Below are positions 1 to 5,322 of a stretch of 6,787 nt of DNA, one piece after another. A program made the position numbers and the translations under genes. The DNA comes from an uncultured Burkholderiaceae bacterium (GTDB taxonomy: Bacteria > Pseudomonadota > Gammaproteobacteria > Burkholderiales > Burkholderiaceae), in assembly GCA_937862845.1 (NCBI GenBank), contig CALMCK010000147.1:1-6787 (forward strand), in the 5' to 3' direction. Every line of letters begins with the position of its first letter. Position 1 is the stretch's first letter. Under the pieces are notes generated by a model. It did not search any database, was not told the origin of the DNA, and saw only the letters and a list, made by a program, of their open reading frames with translations.

Positions 1-1150
1 AGGCACACAGGCCATCTTTCAGACCAAATGTCACCCCTTCCAATACGGCATAACCCAGCTGTGCGCGCTTCACATCGTGCGTCAAACCAAAAAAAACACC
101 CTGCGCATGCGCATCATTATGGGGGGTGCGCTCACCCGATAAGTAAGGTAAAAAAATCGGTGCGCTGCATGCAGGGTCAATCAAAGCCTCAATCTCAGCC
201 AACAACTCAAGCTCATTCGCTGCATGTGTCAATTGACACACCCAGCGCAAACAACTCGCCGCCGACAGCATCACACTCATCTGATGCCAACGATTCGGCA
301 ACGCATGGCAAAACGCATGCACCGCCGCCTTTGCATTCGGTCGATACGCATCATTCACCACAAACAAAACCCCCGATGTACCCAGTGAAATAAAACCATC
401 ACCACTCGCCACCGCACCGATGCCCACCGCGCTCGCCGCATTGTCACCGCCGCCGCCCGCCACCACCACACCGCGCGGCAAACCCCACGCCGACCCCACA
501 TCGTCACTCAATGTCGCCGACACCGCCGAGCCTTCAACCAACGCAGGCATCTGCGCACGGCTCAAACCCGTCGCCGCCAACAAAGCATCCGACCAATCGC
601 GCCGCGCCACATCCAACCAAAGCGTCCCAGCCGCATCCGACATGTCCGAGACAAACGCACCCGTCATCAAAAACCGCACATAATCCTTCGGCAACAACAC
701 CTTCGCCACCCGCGCGAAATTCGCGGGCTCGTGCTTCGCCACCCACAACAACTTCGGCGCAGTAAATCCCGGCATCGCCAGATTGCCCGCCAACTCGTAC
801 AAGTTTGGCACAGCAGCCGTCAACTCATCACACTCCACATGGCTGCGCACATCGTTCCACAAAATCGCAGGACGAATCACCTCGTGCGCCGCATCGAGCA
901 ACACCGCGCCATGCATTTGACCCGACAGGCCAATCGCTTTGACTTGAGAAAATAAATCAGGGGATTTTTGCGCCAACGCGCGCATCGATGCATTTGTCGC
1001 CGCCCACCAATCGCTGGGGTTCTGCTCCGACCACATCGGATGGGGACGAGAAATCTCCAACGGCGAACCATGCGAACCCACGATGTCACCCGCCGCATCC
1101 ATCAACACGACCTTCACCTCAGACGTACCAAAATCAATACCGATGTACAT
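1..1150 (-). CDS. xylB: Xylulokinase, C-terminal part cut by left window edge
   Basis: Catalyses ATP-dependent phosphorylation of D-xylulose to xylulose 5-phosphate, the cytoplasmic step that feeds xylose into the pentose phosphate pathway. My own translation gives 383 uninterrupted residues from ATG at 1150, beginning MYIGIDFGTSEVKV, the FGGY-kinase phosphate-binding loop. It aligns without gaps of note to E. coli XylB (484 aa): GQMHGA (about 77-82, substrate site), ILWND (96-100), MPGFTAPKLLW (126-136), SDMSDAAGTLWLD (168-180), the catalytic-base region AGGGGDNAA with Asp236 (E. coli Asp233), SLGTSG (255-260) and LPYLSGERTPHN (334-345). About 100 C-terminal residues lie outside the window. 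The start is supported by AGGAG six bases upstream (1157-1161) and by the family N-terminus. A run of four glycines precedes Asp236 where E. coli has three. It is divergent from a ROK regulator, its likely repressor. Close FGGY relatives are unlikely given the XylB-specific motifs. Confidence 0.95.
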   Translation of the reverse strand, partial: MYIGIDFGTSEVKVVLMDAAGDIVGSHGSPLEISRPHPMWSEQNPSDWWAATNASMRALAQKSPDLFSQVKAIGLSGQMHGAVLLDAAHEVIRPAILWNDVRSHVECDELTAAVPNLYELAGNLAMPGFTAPKLLWVAKHEPANFARVAKVLLPKDYVRFLMTGAFVSDMSDAAGTLWLDVARRDWSDALLAATGLSRAQMPALVEGSAVSATLSDDVGSAWGLPRGVVVAGGGGDNAASAVGIGAVASGDGFISLGTSGVLFVVNDAYRPNAKAAVHAFCHALPNRWHQMSVMLSAASCLRWVCQLTHAANELELLAEIEALIDPACSAPIFLPYLSGERTPHNDAHAQGVFFGLTHDVKRAQLGYAVLEGVTFGLKDGLCA

Positions 1151-1195
1151 TTTTGTCTCCTGCTGGACACCACGTTGTGCAGCGTTTAGATAATT

Positions 1196-1210
1196 TGTTT
1201 TTTTAAAACA
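1196..1210. repeat. Short inverted repeat in the xylB leader
   Basis: TGTTTT and AAAACA form perfect 6-bp arms around a TTT centre, just downstream of the predicted xylB start site. It could be a second repressor half-site cluster or simply low-complexity A/T sequence. Only the symmetry and position support it. Confidence 0.25.
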
Positions 1211-1211
1211 C

Positions 1212-1227
1212 TAATTGAATTCGATTA
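1212..1227. promoter_or_regulatory. Candidate operator of the ROK repressor at the xylB promoter
   Basis: TAATTGAATTCGATTA reads the same on both strands at 14 of 16 positions. It overlaps the last part of the xylB -10 box and the predicted start site, the usual place for a repressor to block RNA polymerase. The dimeric or tetrameric ROK regulator encoded next door is the obvious candidate ligand. AT-rich palindromes are common by chance in such regions, so this is a hypothesis. Confidence 0.4.
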
Positions 1228-1252
1228 TAAGAACGAGCTTATCACAACGCAA
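1224..1252 (-). promoter_or_regulatory. Predicted sigma70 promoter of xylB
   Basis: Reading the minus strand, a perfect TATAAT (-10, at 1224-1229) lies 17 bases downstream of TTGCGT (-35, at 1247-1252, three of six consensus bases). Transcription would start near 1217, giving a leader of about 65 bases before the xylB ATG. The -10 is strong and the -35 weak. A near-palindrome overlaps the -10 and start point, which fits control by repression. Seen directly in sequence; activity is inferred. Confidence 0.65.
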
Positions 1253-1330
1253 GCGGTATTTTAAAAAATGGCAATCGTTCAGCCACATGCCACCGAGCAA
1301 AGATGCCCCATCGTTTGTATTAAAAATTAC

Positions 1331-1342
1331 TGTTCGAGAACA
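1331..1342. repeat. Inverted repeat TGTTC-GA-GAACA upstream of the ROK gene
   Basis: Perfect 5-bp arms are separated by two bases, about 95 bp upstream of the ROK start codon. A possible -10 box (TAAAAT, 1354-1359) follows 11 bases later, but I find no acceptable -35 for it. The site could serve autoregulation of the ROK gene. Its sequence differs from the palindrome at the xylB promoter, so the two need not bind the same protein. Confidence 0.25.
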
Positions 1343-1437
1343 ACAAATCAGATTAAAATCAAGCACACACAATACGCGCCCAACAAAATAACGACAATTC
1401 AAGCGCGCCGATTCCAACAACACAATATGAGACCCAC

Positions 1438-2661
1438 ATGGCATTCACCAGCAACCACACTGACTTAAGACACATCAATCGTCTCGCCGTGATTAACTTG
1501 GTTAAAAAACAACCTGGATTTTCGCGTGCCGACATCGCCAAACACACGGGTTTAAATAAATCAACCATCGGTAAAATTGTGCAGGAGCTGCTCGATGAGC
1601 ATTGGCTCTCTGAGGATGACGCGCCGACACCACTCGAGGGCGCGGGGCGCCGCCCGACGGGCCTGACTCTAAATGGTGACGTTTTGACTTTGCTCGGCGC
1701 AGAAATCGGTGTGGACTTCATCACGGTGCTGGCGTGCTCCATCACGGGTGAGCTGCGTTTTAACGCCACCCTGCCTTACACACACACCGACATCGACGCC
1801 TCGCTCGACCAGTTGACCGACATTTTGGCACACGCATGGCAACTGATGCGCGGCATGAACCATCAAGTACTCGGTTTGGGGATTTCAGTGCCCGGCATGG
1901 TCAATGCGGTGGATGAACATGTCGTTGATCTGCCCAATCTCGACTGGCATGACCTCGACCTCATTGCGCTGCTGCGCGAGCGATTCACGCGCAGAGACAT
2001 GCCGACGTGGCCCATCACGGTGATCAATGATGCAAATGCGGCCGCGCTGTCAGAGTTCGTTTTCGGGCGCAGTCAGTTCTCGCGCAATCCGATTGTTCAC
2101 CTCACCATGGGCGTCGGCGTCGGCGCAGGGATTGTCAGCGAAACAGGTTTGTACCATGGTTACAATGGCTGGGCGGGCGAGCTCGGACATTCGATATTAC
2201 AACCCATCGATGGTCGGCTGTGTGCCTGCGGTCAGCGTGGCTGCGTCGAGACGCTGGTGTCACAACGCGCACTGAGCCGCGCCATCGTGGGCGATGAGCC
2301 AATGCTGTCGATAGAAACCATGCAGCGCCGCCTCGCGCAAGGCGATGCGCAGGTCAAGGCGGGCTTGGACACGGTGGGGCATTATCTCGGCATTGTGTTG
2401 CGCAACATCGCCAACATCCTCAACCCAGAAACCATCGTCATCGGCGGCCCAATGAGCCAGTTTGAAAACGACCTCATCGCGCCCACACTCGCCAGCTTTA
2501 AAGCGCACACCGCCCGCAATAAAATCCTGCCCAACATCCGCCTGTGCGAGTTTGGCCAACACGCCTCCGCACTCGGCGCAGCAGCCGCAGTTTTGACCAA
2601 ACATGTTGAGCCTGAAGGCACACCGCTGCATTTGCGCCATCAGGGGTTATTGCGCAAATAA
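1438..2661 (+). CDS. ROK-family transcriptional repressor, probable XylR-type xylose regulator
   Basis: A 407-residue cytoplasmic regulator of the NagC/Mlc/XylR class, the usual length for ROK repressors. An N-terminal winged helix-turn-helix is visible at about 14-57 (SRADIAKHTGLNKSTIGKIVQELL at 29-52, with recognition helix LNKSTIGKI). The ROK sugar-binding domain follows. It includes the INDANAAALSE motif with Asp198 (the catalytic base in ROK kinases), AGELGH (246-251) and the zinc site His251, Cys262, Cys264, Cys269 in the order GH-x10-CxC-x4-C. The kinase ATP-binding signature DxGGT is replaced by AEIGVD (88-93), so it should bind a sugar without phosphorylating it. The ATG at 1438 has GAGA (1429-1432) five bases upstream, a modest ribosome site. 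Divergence from xylB implies repression of xylB relieved by xylose or a related sugar. That effector assignment is inferred from position only. Confidence 0.9.
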   Translation: MAFTSNHTDLRHINRLAVINLVKKQPGFSRADIAKHTGLNKSTIGKIVQELLDEHWLSEDDAPTPLEGAGRRPTGLTLNGDVLTLLGAEIGVDFITVLACSITGELRFNATLPYTHTDIDASLDQLTDILAHAWQLMRGMNHQVLGLGISVPGMVNAVDEHVVDLPNLDWHDLDLIALLRERFTRRDMPTWPITVINDANAAALSEFVFGRSQFSRNPIVHLTMGVGVGAGIVSETGLYHGYNGWAGELGHSILQPIDGRLCACGQRGCVETLVSQRALSRAIVGDEPMLSIETMQRRLAQGDAQVKAGLDTVGHYLGIVLRNIANILNPETIVIGGPMSQFENDLIAPTLASFKAHTARNKILPNIRLCEFGQHASALGAAAAVLTKHVEPEGTPLHLRHQGLLRK

Positions 2662-2669
2662 GCAGTTCT

Positions 2670-2713
2670 TTAAAATACAAAAAACGCGATTCATCGCGTT
2701 TTTTGTATTTTAA
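2670..2713. terminator. Bidirectional intrinsic terminator between convergent genes
   Basis: Two perfectly complementary 21-base arms (2670-2690 and 2693-2713) flank a 2-base centre. The hairpin would have a GC core CGCGAT/ATCGCG with a small loop, flanked by A-tracts on one side and T-tracts on the other. In both directions the GC core is followed by TTTTTT. It starts 9 bases after the ROK stop and lies 27 bases after the carbonic anhydrase stop on the other strand, so it can end both transcripts. Confidence 0.9.
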
Positions 2714-2726
2714 CTGATTAACTGAT
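2711..2726. repeat. 8-bp tandem duplication TAACTGAT x2
   Basis: Two exact adjacent copies of TAACTGAT abut the terminator arm. This is probably a small slippage duplication. The first copy overlaps the last three bases of the terminator inverted repeat. Confidence 0.6.
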
Positions 2727-2740
2727 GGGCTCGCAAAGGC

Positions 2741-3421
2741 TCACCCCTCGGCAGACATCCTCGCCAAAATGGCTTCGTACTGCGCGACCAGCTGATCCAC
2801 CCCAGTCACTTCCAATCCCAAATTGCGCAGCAAGCCATCGTGTAGATTATAAATCCAACTGTGCACTGTCACGCTTTGTCCACGTTCCCAAGCATCTTGC
2901 ACCACTGTGCTGTGGCTGGCGTTGAGCACTTGCTCCATGACATTGAGCTCGCAGAGTCGATCGTGTTTGAGTGCACCATCATCCAGGTTGTTTAGATATT
3001 GAGCGTATTTGATTTTAGTGTCATGAATGTGGCGCAACCAGTTGTCGGCAAGGCCGACGCGTTGGTTTTCCAACACGCTTTTAACACCACCACAACCGTA
3101 GTGACCGCAGATGATTAAGTGCTTGACCTTGAGCACATCGACGGCGAACTGCATGGCGGACAAACAATTTAAATCGCTGTGCACAATGAGGTTGGCGACA
3201 TTTCGGTGGACAAATACTTCACCGGGCCGCAAACCGATCAACTCATTCGCAGGCACACGAGAATCCGCGCAGCCAATCCACATGTATTCAGGGGTTTGTT
3301 GATAGGCCAGTGATTCGAAGTATTGCGCATCGACGTCTCGCATGTGCTCTGACCATGTGCGGTTTTTTTCGAGCAGGTGATCGAGCGCAGCTGTGTTGCC
3401 AGAATGAATGTTTTGGAGCAT
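2741..3421 (-). CDS. can: Beta-class carbonic anhydrase, type II (Can-like)
   Basis: Interconverts CO2 and bicarbonate in the cytoplasm, supplying bicarbonate for carboxylations at ambient CO2. At 226 residues it matches E. coli Can (220 aa). The zinc ligands and catalytic dyad are intact: Cys51, Asp53 and Arg55 in CADSR, and His107 and Cys110 in GHYGC. Trp48 and Gly50 (in WIGC) and Tyr191 correspond to the residues forming the allosteric bicarbonate-inhibition site of the H. influenzae and E. coli enzymes, so it is probably pH- and bicarbonate-regulated. Start at 3421 is backed by AGAGGA about five bases upstream and by the normal family N-terminus. It lies 110 bp downstream of the DUF2062 stop on the same strand. 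In that gap (3422-3531) I see no terminator and no convincing promoter, so it may be read as the last gene of the riboswitch-controlled transcript or from its own unrecognised promoter. Confidence 0.95.
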   Translation of the reverse strand: MLQNIHSGNTAALDHLLEKNRTWSEHMRDVDAQYFESLAYQQTPEYMWIGCADSRVPANELIGLRPGEVFVHRNVANLIVHSDLNCLSAMQFAVDVLKVKHLIICGHYGCGGVKSVLENQRVGLADNWLRHIHDTKIKYAQYLNNLDDGALKHDRLCELNVMEQVLNASHSTVVQDAWERGQSVTVHSWIYNLHDGLLRNLGLEVTGVDQLVAQYEAILARMSAEG

Positions 3422-3531
3422 GTGGGTCCTCTTTGTTTTTTTAATGTACGCGCGGTAAATGCACGCCGTGGTATTTTACATGAATAATGCCGCACTTCTT
3501 TTTACTAAATACACACATCAAAGCGCAAACT

Positions 3532-4089
3532 TTAGTCTCGGCTAGATGCGCGCAAAGATTTCAAACGCATGCTGCGCGCTTTACGCCAAACAGGTAGCAA
3601 CATCAAACCATGCACCGTCAAGTAACCCAACAGCGCCAACGATATGCCCATCACAGGCAGACCAATCAACAGCGGCCAACCCAGCGCGTGCATCCAGCTG
3701 AACAGCGCGCTCAACATGCCCGTCGAGTCTGCGTGTATTTCAGAGAAGGTCGGCATGACGTGGGTGCCCGGCAATAATGCCTGTCCGATTTTATAAGCCA
3801 ATGCGTACAGCGGCACAATGGTGAGCGGGTTTGAGTAAAAAGTCATGACCGCGCCCGCGACGATGTTACCGCGCCATCTGGCGCACAGCAGCAGCGTGCC
3901 GAGGATTTGACCAGGCCCTGGCAACAAGCCACAAAAAAGCCCGAACGCCACGCCGCGCGCCAGCGGATGACGGCTAAAATCAAAGACGTTTTGTTTGTCC
4001 ATCCACGGCTTGATGCGGCCCATCACGCGGCCGCTCATCATGCGCAGGATTTTGGGTTCAAGCCCGCGAAACCATTTTCGCACGCCCAT
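3532..4089 (-). CDS. DUF2062 family membrane protein
   Basis: A 185-residue protein of unknown biochemical role, recognised by the DUF2062 core: ARGVAFGLFCGLLPGPGQ (44-61), then ARWRGNIVAGAVMTFYSNPLTIVPLYALAYKIG (about 70-102). The N-terminal 35 residues are basic and cytoplasmic in character. Hydrophobic spans lie at about 45-69, 75-100 and 137-165, and the C-terminus is strongly basic (RKARSMRLKSLR). Length is usual for the family. Its ATG comes 2 bases after the terC stop, with AAAAGG inside the end of terC as a probable ribosome site, so the two genes are very likely co-transcribed and perhaps translationally coupled. Through that it would come under the upstream manganese riboswitch. I infer a link to metal or membrane homeostasis from context only; family knowledge does not establish a function. 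Confidence 0.88.
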   Translation of the reverse strand: MGVRKWFRGLEPKILRMMSGRVMGRIKPWMDKQNVFDFSRHPLARGVAFGLFCGLLPGPGQILGTLLLCARWRGNIVAGAVMTFYSNPLTIVPLYALAYKIGQALLPGTHVMPTFSEIHADSTGMLSALFSWMHALGWPLLIGLPVMGISLALLGYLTVHGLMLLPVWRKARSMRLKSLRASSRD

Positions 4090-4091
4090 GG

Positions 4092-5051
4092 CTATTCGCC
4101 TTTTTTATCTCTGTGTTTGCTGTAAAAAGATGCAAACATCGAGCCTGCAATCAACGTCGCCGTTACACCCAAAGCCACACCAACAGGGATTTTATATAAG
4201 TCGATAATCAGCATTTTGGTACCGATGAACACCAAAACCAAGGCCAACCCATAAGCGAGCAAGTGAAAACGGTCTGCCAAGTCGGCGAGCAAAAAATACA
4301 AGGCACGCAAACCCAAAATCGCAAAAATATTCGCAGTTAAAACAATAAATGGGTCTTTGGTGATGGCAAAAATCGCAGGAATACTGTCCACTGCAAATAT
4401 GATGTCCGTGACGCCAATCATAATCAATACCACAAACAGCGGCGTGAAATACTTCACGCCATTGCGGCGGAAGGATAGCTTTTCACCCTCAAAATCTGGG
4501 CTGATTTTAATGTGCTTGTACAAAAACTTGAGAATCGGATTTTGCCCAACGTCTGGTTCTTTGTTCGCTGAAAACCACATTTTAATGCCCGTCAACACCA
4601 AAAACGCGCCGAACACATACAGCAACCAATGGAAAGAATCGAGCAACCACGCACCCGCCAAAATCAATATCGCACGCAAGACAATCGCACCGATGATGCC
4701 GATGATGAGCGCGCGTTTTTGATGCTCCGCTGGCACTGAAAAATACGTGAAAATCATGAGGAACACGAAAATATTGTCCACCGACAAACTCTTTTCGACC
4801 AGATAACCCGTGATGAATTGCATGGAAACAGTGTTGGCGACATCTCGCCCTTGATTGACATTCAGATACCACCACAGCAGCGCCACAAACACAAACGACA
4901 GTGAAAACCACAGCACGCTCCACCCCGCAGCCTCTTTTAAGCTGACCTTATGCGCGCCCTGCTTCTCCATCACCAACAAATCAATGGCAATCGCCACCAC
5001 CACAAAAGCCGCAAAGCCGACCCACATCCACCACGTTCCTATTGTCTCCAT
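4092..5051 (-). CDS. alx: TerC/Alx-family integral membrane protein, probable Mn2+ exporter
   Basis: At 319 residues it aligns nearly end to end with E. coli Alx (321 aa), sharing an N-terminus of the form GxxxxWxGF, GYLVEKSLSVDN (82-93), FTYFSVPAEHQ (101-111), GAFLVLTGIKM (148-158), TDIIFAVDSIPAIFA (215-229), DPFIVLTANIFAILGLRALYFLLA (233-256) and FIGTKMLIIDLYKIP (275-289). About nine membrane spans are predicted, with a cytoplasmic loop at about 161-200. The acidic residues within helices (Glu86, Asp92, Asp215, Asp222) are the conserved TerC set thought to bind metal. Alx and related TerC proteins have been linked to Mn2+ export and alkaline-pH response, and the Mn2+ riboswitch in this leader supports that over a tellurite role. 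ATG at 5051 is preceded by AAGGGG (5058-5063) six bases away. First gene of an operon with DUF2062. Confidence 0.93.
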   Translation of the reverse strand: METIGTWWMWVGFAAFVVVAIAIDLLVMEKQGAHKVSLKEAAGWSVLWFSLSFVFVALLWWYLNVNQGRDVANTVSMQFITGYLVEKSLSVDNIFVFLMIFTYFSVPAEHQKRALIIGIIGAIVLRAILILAGAWLLDSFHWLLYVFGAFLVLTGIKMWFSANKEPDVGQNPILKFLYKHIKISPDFEGEKLSFRRNGVKYFTPLFVVLIMIGVTDIIFAVDSIPAIFAITKDPFIVLTANIFAILGLRALYFLLADLADRFHLLAYGLALVLVFIGTKMLIIDLYKIPVGVALGVTATLIAGSMFASFYSKHRDKKGE

Positions 5052-5057
5052 GTCGCA

Positions 5058-5075
5058 CCCCTTTCAATCATTGAA
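5058..5075 (-). promoter_or_regulatory. terC ribosome-binding site with adjacent small inverted repeat
   Basis: On the minus strand the Shine-Dalgarno AAGGGG (5058-5063) directly follows a small palindrome with arms TTCAAT and ATTGAA around one base (5063-5075). The hairpin would be weak, about four base pairs with a five-base loop, and it touches only the A end of the ribosome site. It may tune initiation slightly or be incidental. Confidence 0.4.
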
Positions 5076-5110
5076 CCATCAATTTTTAAATCAGCGCACA
5101 GTATGGACGT

Positions 5111-5165
5111 AAAAAAAGACCAAAGAACCGTACGCGTGCAAAAGCACCTGAACAGTTCTTTGATC
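5111..5165 (-). terminator. Riboswitch expression platform: intrinsic terminator
   Basis: On the minus strand, bases 5165-5152 (GATCAAAGAACTGT) pair with 5131-5118 (ACGGTTCTTTGGTC) over 14 bp, including two G-U pairs. Inside lies an apical stem GTGC-TTTT-GCAC (5147-5136), and seven consecutive T residues follow (5117-5111). This is a textbook intrinsic terminator inside the terC leader, 60 bases before the start codon. Its 5' arm contains the 3' strand of aptamer stem P1, so terminator and P1 cannot coexist. Metal-stabilised P1 should therefore permit read-through. Confidence 0.88.
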
Positions 5166-5272
5166 TTGCTTCCATTTTAATTAAAATTAAAACGGCCTGC
5201 TTGCCGAGTGTGAATGAATCAACATCCACACCGTAATGACGACAAAGCAACGATGAGCTACTCCTCAAAGAA
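5156..5272 (-). ncRNA. yybP-ykoY manganese riboswitch aptamer
   Basis: The terC leader matches the Mn2+-sensing yybP-ykoY family. Stem P1 is a perfect 8-bp helix of TTCTTTGA (5272-5265) with TCAAAGAA (5163-5156). It is followed on the 5' side by the conserved loop GAGGAGTAGC (5266-5257) and preceded on the 3' side by AGCAAGAT (5170-5163), the two conserved segments that dock to hold Mn2+. P2 would be a very short stem just after 5259. P3 pairs GCTTTGTCG (5248-5240) with CGGCAAGC (5206-5199) with one bulge, then continues past the conserved TCATTAC through a 9-bp helix (5231-5223 with 5216-5208). P4 is an 11-bp AT-rich hairpin (5195-5185 with 5182-5172). This order matches the Lactococcus yoaB aptamer as I remember it. 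The family is known upstream of alx, mntP and other TerC-type genes, which fits the downstream gene. The helix assignments are mine by hand. Confidence 0.9.
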
Positions 5273-5279
5273 TGGATGG

Positions 5280-5308
5280 AGTGTACTGGGTTTTAAATCG
5301 CCGGTCAA
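5280..5308 (-). promoter_or_regulatory. Predicted sigma70 promoter of the riboswitch-terC-DUF2062 operon
   Basis: On the minus strand, TTGACC (-35, 5303-5308, five of six consensus bases) and TACACT (-10, 5280-5285, four of six) are spaced by exactly 17 bases. The expected start is the A at 5273, one base before the first P1 nucleotide, so nearly the whole 5' leader is aptamer. It lies just after the stop of the YjgR-type gene, making terC transcription independent of that gene. Confidence 0.75.
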
Positions 5309-5322
5309 ATATTAAATTCCAC

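Noticed and set aside
28..1206. Several plus-strand open frames of 70-121 codons across the left end
   Set aside because: They lie antisense to a continuous xylB reading frame that matches the family throughout. Their proteins are low-complexity, rich in Pro, Ser, Thr and His, as expected from the reverse of GC-biased codons.
1231..1280. Distant inverted repeat GAACGA...TCGTTC in the xylB-ROK gap
   Set aside because: Only 6-bp arms separated by 38 bases, which is easily expected by chance.
1359..1769. 136-codon minus-strand open frame overlapping the ROK gene start
   Set aside because: It is antisense to the conserved helix-turn-helix region of the ROK protein, shows no recognisable motif and has no convincing ribosome site.
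3422..3531. Possible promoter for the carbonic anhydrase gene (TAAAAT as -10 on the minus strand)
   Set aside because: No acceptable -35 box at 16-18 bp spacing and no extended -10 TG motif, so I do not list it.
4357..4722. 121-codon plus-strand open frame inside terC
   Set aside because: It is antisense to well-conserved TerC transmembrane segments, and the composition is typical of a shadow frame.
5172..5195. AT-rich hairpin upstream of terC as a stand-alone terminator or operator
   Set aside because: It has no following T-tract and fits better as the P4 helix of the riboswitch.
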